Part shown: piece by piece, positions 56,389 through 64,000 of the stretch
Layout of the letters: the number at the start of each line of letters is the position of its first letter
How positions within the stretch are numbered: the stretch's first letter is position 1
Origin: Gammaproteobacteria bacterium
GTDB taxonomy: Bacteria > Pseudomonadota > Gammaproteobacteria > Enterobacterales > Kangiellaceae
Assembly (NCBI GenBank): GCA_013373375.1
Contig: JABXHY010000052.1
Span: forward strand, 1-64,000
Direction: 5' to 3'
DNA: 64,000 nt
Translations under genes and position numbers: made by a program
The notes under the pieces: model-generated
Seen by the model: the letters and a program-made list of their open reading frames with translations, nothing else
Told to the model about the DNA's origin: nothing
The model's database searches: none

Positions 56389-58005
56389 TTACCCGACAAA
56401 GTCAGCCAACACAATAGAGTCTTCCGCTTCACTGAGTTGCTGTGGGTAATCTAGGTTATAGTGCAATCCTCGGCTCTCTTTTCTTTGTTGCGCGCACTGA
56501 ACCATTAAGTCTGCGACTAGCACCAGGTTTCTCAATTCCAGTAAGTCATTCGTTACTTTAAAGTTTGAGTAATATTCATGAATCTCTTGCTTGAGTAAGT
56601 CGATTCTTCTTTTGGCTCGAGCCAGTCTTTTGTTGCTTCGGACAATACCTACATAGTTCCACATGACCTGTCGAAGTTCGTGCCAATTATGAGTGATGAC
56701 TATTTGTTCGTCGGAGTCGGTAACACGGCTTTCATCCCATGCTGGTATCTCTAAAAAGTCAGGTGCCTCGGCAAGTTTCGATTCAATATTTTCGGCCGCT
56801 GATTTGGCAAAAACTAAACACTCTAATAATGAGTTACTCGCCATCCGGTTTGCACCGTGTAATCCTGTGCTCGCGACTTCACCAATTGCATACAGTCCCG
56901 AAACATCTGTTCTGCTGTTCAGATCAACTTTAACTCCGCCACAAGTGTAGTGGGCCGCTGGAACCACAGGAATAGGTTCGGCTGTTATGTCGATTCCAAG
57001 CTCAAGACATTTTTGATGGATTGTCGGAAAATGATTTCGGACGAATTCCGGTTGCTTGTGGGAAATGTCCAGAAATACACATTCCACCCCGAGCTTTTTA
57101 ATTTGATGATCAATCGCTCTGGCCACAATATCTCGAGGAGCTAGTTCAGCACGTTGGTCATATTCGGGCATAAACCGGGAACCATCAGGTCGCTTTAGTA
57201 CAGCGCCTTCGCCTCTTAAAGCCTCGGAGATTAGAAACGTTCTTGCCTGTGGATGATACAAACAAGTGGGATGAAATTGATTAAACTCCAGATTACTGAC
57301 TCGACATCCGGCACGCCATGCCATCGCAATACCATCACCGGACGCAACGTCGGGATTGCTGGTGTACAAATAGACTTTGCTGGCGCCTCCCGTTGCCAAA
57401 ATGACAAATTTTGCACTAAAGGATTCGACTTGTTGTGTATCCAAATTAAGAGCGTAAGCTCCAATACATCGCTTTGCATGCTCACTATTTGACTCTGTGT
57501 CAGGTGTCGTAATTAAATCAACAGCGTTATATCGTTCGAACAATGTAATGTTACTTCGCTGTTTTACTGCTCCCACTAAAGTTGTCGAGACAGCTCGACC
57601 TGTCGCGTCAGCACTGTGAATAATTCGACGGTGACTGTGTCCTCCTTCGCGAGTGAGATGGTATTCAAAATCTGTTTTGGTACTTTCGTTTTCATTTTTG
57701 CTAAAAGCTACGCCTTGGCTTATGAGCCATTCGATTGCTGCCCTTGAATTTTCAACTGTGTACCTAACAGCTTCAGATTTACATAAACCCGCACCTGCGA
57801 TCAAAGTATCATCCACATGTGAATCAATACTGTCTTTTGAGTCTAAAACAGCAGCAATTCCTCCTTGAGCATAAAATGTAGAACCTTCGGTTAGTTCTGC
57901 TTTTGATAGAACGGCTACTTTTGCAATCTGACTTAAGTGTAGCGCAGCAGATAGCCCTGCAGCTCCCGAGCCGATTATGAGTACGTCAAAACGATGCTGA
58001 GCCAT
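56389..58005 (-). CDS. nadB: L-aspartate oxidase
   Basis: A 538-residue FAD enzyme that converts L-aspartate to iminoaspartate in NAD synthesis. The FAD-binding [11 protein letters not shown] starts at residue 11; [34 protein letters not shown] and [28 protein letters not shown] match fumarate-reductase-family flavoproteins of the NadB type. Divergent from rpoE, a conserved nadB-rpoE neighbourhood in gammaproteobacteria. Confidence 0.95.
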   Translation of the reverse strand: MAQHRFDVLIIGSGAAGLSAALHLSQIAKVAVLSKAELTEGSTFYAQGGIAAVLDSKDSIDSHVDDTLIAGAGLCKSEAVRYTVENSRAAIEWLISQGVAFSKNENESTKTDFEYHLTREGGHSHRRIIHSADATGRAVSTTLVGAVKQRSNITLFERYNAVDLITTPDTESNSEHAKRCIGAYALNLDTQQVESFSAKFVILATGGASKVYLYTSNPDVASGDGIAMAWRAGCRVSNLEFNQFHPTCLYHPQARTFLISEALRGEGAVLKRPDGSRFMPEYDQRAELAPRDIVARAIDHQIKKLGVECVFLDISHKQPEFVRNHFPTIHQKCLELGIDITAEPIPVVPAAHYTCGGVKVDLNSRTDVSGLYAIGEVASTGLHGANRMASNSLLECLVFAKSAAENIESKLAEAPDFLEIPAWDESRVTDSDEQIVITHNWHELRQVMWNYVGIVRSNKRLARAKRRIDLLKQEIHEYYSNFKVTNDLLELRNLVLVADLMVQCAQQRKESRGLHYNLDYPQQLSEAEDSIVLADFVG

Positions 58006-58061
58006 CTTGTATCCTTCATTGGCCTGACTCTTGATTTATTGCTTCTTTTTTACCACCTAAC

Positions 58062-58135
58062 AATCAAAAGTCAGAAATTTATCTGAGAAACTTTTGATTA
58101 CGCTTGTGTTTATGCTTCGGTTTTAAATCAAAAGT
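58062..58135. repeat. Three copies of AATCAAAAGT in the nadB/rpoE region
   Basis: AATCAAAAGT at 58062-58071 and 58126-58135, and its inverse ACTTTTGATT at 58090-58099. The first and inverted copies can form a stem. A regulator site or chance in A/T-rich DNA. Confidence 0.45.
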
Positions 58136-58169
58136 CGTCATAATTATAAAAAATTAATGCTAGTAACAC

Positions 58170-58196
58170 GAACTAATCTTTTAATCAGGGGTCATA
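58170..58196 (+). promoter_or_regulatory. Candidate sigma-E promoter of rpoE
   Basis: GAACTA (58170-58175), a 16-base spacer and TCATA (58192-58196) resemble the GAACTT-N16-TCTRA sigma-E consensus and lie 46 bases before rpoE, where autoregulation is expected. The match is partial. Confidence 0.4.
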
Positions 58197-58241
58197 CCAT
58201 GTCGAATAATTACATACACCTGACACTCAGAAGGAGGTTGT

Positions 58242-58811
58242 ATGAGTGCTGGGAATGATATGGCGCTAGTAGAACGAGTGCAGTCAGGCGATAAAAAAGC
58301 GTTTGACTTATTAGTAAAAAAATATCAACACAAGGTATTCAGTTTGATTTCGCGATTGGTGCGAGATCCTGCTGATATTTCTGATGTTGCGCAAGAGGCT
58401 TTCATTAAAGCTTATCGGGCATTACCAAATTTTCGGGGAGACAGTGCGTTTTACACCTGGATGTATCGCATAGCAATAAATACAGCTAAAAATCACTTAG
58501 TAGCTCAAGGGCGCCGTCCACCGGATACTGACGTTGATGCTGTAGATGCAGAGCAGTACAGCAGTGGTGATGCGTTAAGAGACATTGGCAGTCCAGAAAG
58601 AATGATGCTAAAAGATGAGCTAAAGCGGCGGGTATATGAATCAATTGAGCAGTTGCCTGAAGATCTTCGTTCCGCAATTACTTTGCGTGAAATGGAAGGT
58701 ATGAGTTATGAGGAAATTGCTGAAGTACTGGATTGCCCAGTTGGAACAGTACGTTCAAGAATTTTTCGTGCTCGTGAGTCAATTGAGCGGAACATTAGCG
58801 AATTGTTGTAG
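58242..58811 (+). CDS. rpoE: Extracytoplasmic sigma factor RpoE (AlgU)
   Basis: A 189-residue ECF sigma factor for envelope stress. Region 2: DLLVKKYQHKVFSLISRLVRDPADISDVAQEAFIKAYRALPNFRGDSAFYTWMYRIAINTAKN; region 4: LPEDLRSAITLREMEGMSYEEIAEVLDCPVGTVRSRIFRARE. AGGAGG lies 6 bases before the ATG. It is bound by RseA, encoded after a 129-base gap. Divergent from nadB. Confidence 0.96.
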   Translation: MSAGNDMALVERVQSGDKKAFDLLVKKYQHKVFSLISRLVRDPADISDVAQEAFIKAYRALPNFRGDSAFYTWMYRIAINTAKNHLVAQGRRPPDTDVDAVDAEQYSSGDALRDIGSPERMMLKDELKRRVYESIEQLPEDLRSAITLREMEGMSYEEIAEVLDCPVGTVRSRIFRARESIERNISELL

Positions 58812-58940
58812 TCATAGAGACACGAACGGTTACAATTTATTAAGTTGAAAGGCTAAATAATAGGCCGCAGACGAGTAGCTGCCGCAAAATTTGTCGCCGT
58901 ACGAACAAACGATTAAAAGACAACTACGGGGTTGGATTAA

Positions 58941-59606
58941 ATGAAAAGTGATGAACTTAAGCAGACTCTGTCCGAGTGGATGGACGGCGAGCTTGACGAT
59001 ACTCATGATGTTAAAGTCGTAAAAGCGTGCTCCGACTCTGCTGAGTTGAGTAAGTCTTTTGAGTCTTATCATATTATCCGAGCAGCATTAAATAATGAGA
59101 CCAGCTCTCATTGGCATGCCGGCTTTAGCCAAAAGGTTGCAGAAGCACTGGATAATGAACCCACTGTTCTCGCACCTAGACGTCGTAGTCAGCAAGCCGC
59201 TTTTAAAGGTTGGGCAGTGGCGGCTTCAGTTGCACTGGCTGTTGTATTAGGAGCTCAATGGTGGCCGACATCTGGCGTTGCTCCTTCGGGAAATTCTGGG
59301 GAACAGTTTGTCAGTCAGAATAATTCCCAAGTAAAAAATGTCGCAGACAATGACACTATGATTGCTGAGTATCATTTAACCAATGAAGAGCAAGCTCAGT
59401 TGGAGAGAATTGACGCTATTTTTAGTCAATATGCGGATGAGAAACAAACTGCGCAGGGTTCAAAACCTTATGTGAGGTTGGTAAGCGGTGAGCAGGTGAA
59501 AACTTTCAGGATGACACCTCGACAGTTTCGGCAGGTAATGGCAGAGCTTGAAAAGCAGAATCGTGAAGCAGAGCAAAAAGCAAAGCAAGAGCAACTCAAG
59601 CAATAG
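58941..59606 (+). CDS. rseA: Anti-sigma-E factor RseA (MucA)
   Basis: A 221-residue inner-membrane anti-sigma factor. The N-terminal cytoplasmic part (MKSDELKQTLSEWMDGELDDTHD) binds sigma-E; a membrane helix at about residues 90-107 (AVAASVALAVVLGAQWW) is followed by a periplasmic part with a long Gln/Glu/Lys-rich end. Regulated proteolysis releases sigma-E. No rseB follows it: a hairpin with T-run lies directly after and rseC is next. Confidence 0.9.
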   Translation: MKSDELKQTLSEWMDGELDDTHDVKVVKACSDSAELSKSFESYHIIRAALNNETSSHWHAGFSQKVAEALDNEPTVLAPRRRSQQAAFKGWAVAASVALAVVLGAQWWPTSGVAPSGNSGEQFVSQNNSQVKNVADNDTMIAEYHLTNEEQAQLERIDAIFSQYADEKQTAQGSKPYVRLVSGEQVKTFRMTPRQFRQVMAELEKQNREAEQKAKQEQLKQ

Positions 59607-59647
59607 TTGTTAAATGAATACCATTTTTAACTCAGGGATAATGAATA

Positions 59648-59675
59648 AACGGCGATCGAGTGAATCGCCGTTTTT
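59648..59675 (+). terminator. Rho-independent terminator between rseA and rseC
   Basis: The stem AACGGCGAT and ATCGCCGTT with a loop of about 6 bases is followed by TTTT, 40 bases after rseA. It would partly uncouple rseC and degQ from rpoE-rseA. Confidence 0.85.
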
Positions 59676-59836
59676 GTTTTGGACTAACGGAAGGTAGGTG
59701 GGGTAACACACTGGGTGAGAATGTCAGACTCTCAAGTCACACTCAGGTGGTTTATTGTTACTTGTGTTTTTCTCACATGACCCAATTTAAAGCAATACTG
59801 TATTGCAGAATGTATTTGGTTAACTGGAAAGCGGAA

Positions 59837-60343
59837 ATGCAGGCTCAACTTAGTAAAAACCGACATGAGGTTGCGGAAGTGATTTCTCTCGATCACGATT
59901 TTGCTTTGGTTGTGCCGTTGCAACAGGCCGGCTGCGGCAGTTGTCAGGCTCAGACGACATGCGGAACGGGCATTTTGGCTAAAGCGCTTGGAAATAAAAG
60001 GCAGCAAATACGACTTGAGAATTCGATTAACGCAGTTGTGGGAGACAAAGTCGTAGTCGTAGTGCCTGAGCGTGGATTATTAATTGCCTCTTCGTTGATT
60101 TATTTATTTCCTCTAATCACTTTTTTTACGATAGCTCTTATATTCAATGTTTTTGGGTTGTCGGAAAGTTTTCAAGTGATTGGTGGTATCGCAGGTTTAA
60201 TGTCCGGGTTTGCTCTAGCACAAATAATTGCAAAGCTCTTGAATCGTAAATTCTTGTTCAGTATACGCATGGTTGGTTTTGCAAATGAAAACATGACGTT
60301 ACATTTTGAACGACACTTATCTGATAACAAAAGGTCTGTATAG
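59837..60343 (+). CDS. rseC: SoxR-reducing/sigma-E regulatory protein RseC
   Basis: A 168-residue RseC-type membrane protein. The N-terminal part has Cys pair sequence QQAGCGSCQAQTTCGTGIL, and two membrane helices follow at about 75-115. Length and motifs fit RseC (E. coli 159). Start taken at the ATG 59837, MQAQLSKNRHEVAEV; the open frame extends upstream through a terminator to 59660, which is unlikely. Located between rseA and degQ. Confidence 0.85.
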   Translation: MQAQLSKNRHEVAEVISLDHDFALVVPLQQAGCGSCQAQTTCGTGILAKALGNKRQQIRLENSINAVVGDKVVVVVPERGLLIASSLIYLFPLITFFTIALIFNVFGLSESFQVIGGIAGLMSGFALAQIIAKLLNRKFLFSIRMVGFANENMTLHFERHLSDNKRSV

Positions 60344-60391
60344 GTCAATCCATTAAATTTTAAAGCTTGATTTAACACAGGAGAATAAAAA

Positions 60392-61690
60392 GTGCGGGTC
60401 ACTAAACTATTGGGTATTTCTTTTTTATTATTTTTTATTTCCACTGGTTTTGCTCGATTTCCTGACTTTACAGAAACAGTAGAGCGGGTGAAAGATTCTG
60501 TTGTCGTGATAAAAACGGAAGTCGAAAGTCGTGGTCGCACAGCGCCTGGACCTTCTGGCTCAGGTTTTGTTATCGACAAAGATGGTTATGTACTCACCAA
60601 TCGACACGTAATTCATGGAGTTGAATCAATATTTGTTCAGTTAGTAAACAAAAAAGTGTTTAAAGCTGAGTTATTAGGTGAAGATGAAGGCACTGATATC
60701 GCACTTTTAAAAATCGATGCCAAGGGGTTAAAGCCGGTTGCAATTGGCGATGTAAGTAAATTAAAGGTTGGTGCATGGGTTCTGGCATACGGAGCTCCTT
60801 TCGGGCTTGAGCACACAGTAACTGCTGGAATTGTTAGTGCAAAAGGTCGAAGTCTGAGAACTGAGCAGTATGTACCCTTTATTCAAACTGATGCCGCAGT
60901 TAACAGAGGAAATTCTGGTGGTCCGCTATTTAATGAGCGAGGCGAAGTAGTGGGCATCAACTCACAGATTTTCAGTATGACCGGTGGAAATATGGGCTTG
61001 GCATTTGCGATCCCAATGGATCTCGCGATGGAAGTTAGTGACCAGTTGCGTGAATCTGGAGCAGTAAGCCGAGGATTTTTGGGTGTTGGTTATGAAGAAG
61101 TTGACTACGACAAAGCGAAAGCATTTGGTCTAGACGATGTCAAAGGTGCATTGATCAACTCGGTAACGCCAGACTCTCCCGCTGCTGAAGCAGGAATTGA
61201 AGTCGGGGATATCGTGATTAAAGTTGACGGGAAAACAATCGAGTCTGCTGCAGACCTTCCATTTAGCGTCGGACGAGTGAAACCGGGCACTGAAATTGAA
61301 TTGACAGTGCTCCGCAATGGAGGAAAGAAAAAGTCTATCGATGTTACTGTTGGTGAGAGACCTTCATCAGCTGTGGCTTCGGCTCCTGGAAACGGTGGGC
61401 TCGGTGGCACGCGACTAGGATTAGAAGTCGTTGAGTTAACGGAGCAAATGCAAGAACGGGCTAATGTGAGTTACGGCGTATTGGTGCGTAGAGTCGTCCC
61501 TGGGCCTGCTGGTGATGCAGGAATCAGTGAAGGCGATATCCTACAAATGCTTAACCAGCAAAGCATTGCGAATCTAGATGACTACCAAGAAGCTTTAAAT
61601 CAATTACCGGAAAATGGGTCTGTCGCTGTATTGGTTGTTCGTCGAGGCGTACCTAGATTTTTAGTCTTGAAACTTGGCGATCAAGAGTAG
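60392..61690 (+). CDS. degQ: Periplasmic serine protease DegQ/MucD
   Basis: A 432-residue HtrA-type protease with a signal peptide (LLGISFLLFFISTGFA). The trypsin-like triad is His in NRHVIHG, Asp in GTDIALLKI and Ser in RGNSGGPL; two PDZ domains follow (about residues 235-330 and 340-430). It degrades misfolded periplasmic proteins and is typical of the end of rpoE operons (mucD). GTG start with AGGAG about 7 bases before. Confidence 0.93.
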   Translation: MRVTKLLGISFLLFFISTGFARFPDFTETVERVKDSVVVIKTEVESRGRTAPGPSGSGFVIDKDGYVLTNRHVIHGVESIFVQLVNKKVFKAELLGEDEGTDIALLKIDAKGLKPVAIGDVSKLKVGAWVLAYGAPFGLEHTVTAGIVSAKGRSLRTEQYVPFIQTDAAVNRGNSGGPLFNERGEVVGINSQIFSMTGGNMGLAFAIPMDLAMEVSDQLRESGAVSRGFLGVGYEEVDYDKAKAFGLDDVKGALINSVTPDSPAAEAGIEVGDIVIKVDGKTIESAADLPFSVGRVKPGTEIELTVLRNGGKKKSIDVTVGERPSSAVASAPGNGGLGGTRLGLEVVELTEQMQERANVSYGVLVRRVVPGPAGDAGISEGDILQMLNQQSIANLDDYQEALNQLPENGSVAVLVVRRGVPRFLVLKLGDQE

Positions 61691-61853
61691 TTAGTCGAAC
61701 TTAGACTCCTTTCTCGATTTAGTTGGCGGTCTTGATAGGCCGCCACTGCCTTTCTGCAAAGAAATACTGTAAGATCGCGACCTTTGTTTAGACTAACGTA
61801 TTTGAGCCTCCAGTGGGGCGGCTCAACTTTAAATTTCAGGCTAACAAGCATTT

Positions 61854-63656
61854 ATGTCGTACACACAGTTTATTCGTAACTTCTCGATTATCGCGCATAT
61901 TGATCATGGGAAATCGACGCTATCCGATCGTTTAATTCAGTTTTGTGGTGGACTGACTGATCGAGAAATGGCTGAGCAGGTTCTTGACTCCATGGATTTA
62001 GAGAGAGAGCGAGGGATCACCATAAAAGCCCAGAGCGTTACTCTGAACTATGAAGCGAAAGATGGTAATACCTATCAGCTTAATTTTATCGATACTCCAG
62101 GGCACGTTGACTTTTCTTATGAAGTGTCTCGCTCGCTCGCTGCCTGTGAAGGAGCTCTGCTGGTAGTGGATGCGGGGCAAGGAGTTGAAGCCCAGACCGT
62201 TGCCAATTGCTATACCGCAATTGAGCAGGATTTGGAAGTCATCCCAATTTTAAATAAGATCGACTTACCGGCAGCTGATCCTGATAGGGTTGCGCAAGAG
62301 ATTGAGGACATCGTTGGGATTGAAGCTACAGACGCCGTACGTTGTTCTGCGAAAACAGGCATAGGTATTGAAGATGTTCTCGAGACTATTGTCGCAAAAG
62401 TTCCTGCCGCACAAGGCGATGAAAATGCGCCTTTGAAAGCACTGATTGTTGATTCTTGGTTCGATAACTATCTTGGCGTTGTGTCCTTAGTACGTGTAGT
62501 CGAAGGTACTCTCAATGCGGGAGAGAAAATGGTAGTAATGTCGACAGGTAAAGCACATCTGGTCGACCATGTCGGTATTTTTACTCCTAAAAGACACGAC
62601 ACCGGAAGACTGAGAGCGGGCGAAGTTGGTTTTGTTATCGCTGGTATTAAAGACATACAAGGTGCTCCTGTTGGTGACACTCTCACAAATGTTAAAAATC
62701 CCGCAGATGCTCGTTTACCAGGATTTAAGAAAGTTAAACCTCAAGTTTATGCTGGATTATTTCCAGTCTCGTCAGATGATTATGAAAATTTTCGTGATGC
62801 TCTAAGTAAGCTCAGTCTTAATGATGCGTCGTTATTTTTTGAACCGGAAAATTCGACCGCACTAGGTTTTGGTTTTCGTTGTGGCTTCTTGGGCATGCTG
62901 CACATGGAAATCATTCAGGAACGGCTTGAGCGTGAGTACGATCTTGATTTAATCACTACTGCCCCTACGGTTGTGTTTGAGATTGTTAAAAATAATGGTG
63001 AAACCATTTACGTTGATAATCCTTCTAAGTTGCCTGAGCCTGGCGAAATTTCAGAAATGCGAGAACCAATTGTTGAAGCCAATATTCTGGTTCCGCAAGA
63101 TTATCTGGGCAATGTCATTACATTATGTGTCGAAAAACGTGGCGTACAAAAAAATATGCAGTATGCGGGAAATCAAGTAGCGCTGACTTACGAGTTACCT
63201 ATGAATGAAGTGGTGCTCGACTTTTTTGATCGTATTAAATCGGTGAGCCGAGGGTACGCGTCTCTGGATTATAACTTTATTAGATTTCAGCCAGCATCAC
63301 TAGCTCGATTAGATATTATGATAAACGGCGACAAAGTTGATGCGCTTGCTATGATTGTCCACAAAGAGCAAGCTCATTATCGCGGCCGCGAATTGGTTGA
63401 GAAAATGAAAGAGCTTATTCCCAGACAAATGTTTGAAGTGGCAATACAAGCTGGGATTGGTAACCAAATTATTGCTCGTTCAACAGTAAAAGCATTACGT
63501 AAAAATGTTACTGCAAAATGTTACGGTGGCGATGTAAGTCGGAAGAAAAAGTTACTACAAAAGCAAAAAGAAGGTAAAAAGCGAATGAAACAAGTCGGTC
63601 GGGTTGAAATTCCGCAAGATGCGTTTCTAGCAGTGCTTCAAGTTGGAAAAGAATAA
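61854..63656 (+). CDS. lepA: Translation elongation factor 4 (LepA)
   Basis: A 600-residue GTPase that back-translocates or helps ribosome assembly. G motifs AHIDHGKST (residues 15-23), DTPGHVDF, and [10 protein letters not shown]; domains II-V and the C-terminal unique domain LepA_C end with [12 protein letters not shown]. Normal length. Located after degQ, upstream of the lepB-like gene, a conserved order. Confidence 0.97.
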   Translation: MSYTQFIRNFSIIAHIDHGKSTLSDRLIQFCGGLTDREMAEQVLDSMDLERERGITIKAQSVTLNYEAKDGNTYQLNFIDTPGHVDFSYEVSRSLAACEGALLVVDAGQGVEAQTVANCYTAIEQDLEVIPILNKIDLPAADPDRVAQEIEDIVGIEATDAVRCSAKTGIGIEDVLETIVAKVPAAQGDENAPLKALIVDSWFDNYLGVVSLVRVVEGTLNAGEKMVVMSTGKAHLVDHVGIFTPKRHDTGRLRAGEVGFVIAGIKDIQGAPVGDTLTNVKNPADARLPGFKKVKPQVYAGLFPVSSDDYENFRDALSKLSLNDASLFFEPENSTALGFGFRCGFLGMLHMEIIQERLEREYDLDLITTAPTVVFEIVKNNGETIYVDNPSKLPEPGEISEMREPIVEANILVPQDYLGNVITLCVEKRGVQKNMQYAGNQVALTYELPMNEVVLDFFDRIKSVSRGYASLDYNFIRFQPASLARLDIMINGDKVDALAMIVHKEQAHYRGRELVEKMKELIPRQMFEVAIQAGIGNQIIARSTVKALRKNVTAKCYGGDVSRKKKLLQKQKEGKKRMKQVGRVEIPQDAFLAVLQVGKE

Positions 63657-63674
63657 AAAGACATCGGAATTTTT

Positions 63675-64000
63675 ATGGACTTAAAAGTTATTTTATCAGT
63701 TGTATTAGTCGCTACCGCAATTGCGAGTTCGCTAGACTTTTTCGTTTGGCGTAAAAGCCGCGTAAGTAAGTTGAACGCGGCGAAGAATAAATCAAGAAAT
63801 ATTGATTTTGAAAAGGCTCAGGAGTTTTTGAAAAAGCCTGAGTGGGTCCAAACTTCAGATACTTTACTCGTCGTCGGTCTTCTGGTTGCTTTAGTTTGGT
63901 ATATGCTGCCTAATTTTGAATTAATTCTTGTTGTCGCTTTGTTTATCAGCTTCGTAATTACCTTAGTTGAAAAACTTTATCTGGAAAAAAAGAAAAAAGC
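63675..64000 (+). CDS. lepB: Partial signal-peptidase-I-like gene (cut by window end)
   Basis: Only the first 326 bases are in view. They encode MDLKVILSVVLVATAIASSLDF, a basic linker (WRKSRVSKLNAAKNKSRN), then a hydrophobic stretch at about 66-98 and a lysine-rich end. Two membrane segments flanking a charged loop fit the N-terminus of LepB, and lepB usually follows lepA, but the catalytic Ser and Lys are beyond the end. Confidence is limited. Confidence 0.6.
   Translation, partial: MDLKVILSVVLVATAIASSLDFFVWRKSRVSKLNAAKNKSRNIDFEKAQEFLKKPEWVQTSDTLLVVGLLVALVWYMLPNFELILVVALFISFVITLVEKLYLEKKKK

Noticed and set aside
59660-59836. Upstream extension of rseC
   Set aside because: It runs through the terminator and is outside the usual length of the family.
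1-64000. CRISPR arrays, rRNA, tRNA and insertion sequences
   Set aside because: No regular spaced repeats, no ribosomal RNA or cloverleaf-like sequence and no transposase gene were seen on reading.

Overview
The window is 64 kb of a gammaproteobacterial chromosome of moderately low G+C. Evidence is the gene content and order: uvrA/yajR-like/ssb, pst-pho, ffh-rpsP-rimM-trmD-rplS, xerD-dsbC, recJ-prfB-lysS, ygfZ/sdhE/ygfX, and nadB/rpoE-rseA-rseC-degQ-lepA. The MshQ-like adhesin and the cassette array fit a marine, free-living member, perhaps Kangiellaceae-like, but that placement is an inference.

Positions 1 to about 3,990 look like the distal end of a chromosomal integron. Four consecutive segments each begin with a 7-base GTT-core box whose exact reverse complement lies at the start of the attC-like hairpin that closes the same segment: GTTAAGT/ACTTAAC, GTTATGG/CCATAAC, GTTAACC/GGTTAAC and GTTATAT/ATATAAC. 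The cassettes carry a small exported protein, a small acidic protein, a reverse-oriented RloA-RloB ATPase/TOPRIM pair (a candidate anti-phage module with its own promoter) and a short MBOAT-like membrane protein. This is the most interesting part of the window.

From 4 to 16 kb lie an aminotransferase, an exported glycerophosphodiesterase-like protein, a DUF3050-like protein, uvrA, a YajR-like transporter, ssb, a STAS-like protein and a CsrD-like degenerate GGDEF/EAL protein. From 15.5 to 25.8 kb is a complete phosphate regulon, pstC-pstA-pstB-phoU-phoB-phoR-pstS, with a divergent porin. Pho-box plus -10 arrangements precede pstC and pstS, and a third candidate box faces the porin. From 26 to 34 kb are a hydrolase, a PLP deaminase-like enzyme, a very large propeller-GGDEF sensor, a CNNM/CorC protein and a CcsA-like membrane protein.

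From 34 to 48 kb come ffh, the rpsP-rimM-trmD-rplS operon, a DNA alkyltransferase, xerD, a lipoprotein DsbC, recJ, prfB with its programmed +1 frameshift, and lysS. From 48 to 64 kb come a lipoprotein DsbA-like protein with a His-rich linker, a 1,508-residue MshQ-like LamG adhesin, an HDOD protein, ygfZ, sdhE-ygfX, nadB, and the sigma-E locus rpoE-rseA-rseC-degQ-lepA followed by a truncated lepB-like gene. rseB is absent from the sigma-E locus and a hairpin terminator separates rseA from rseC. No rRNA, tRNA, CRISPR array or insertion sequence was seen.
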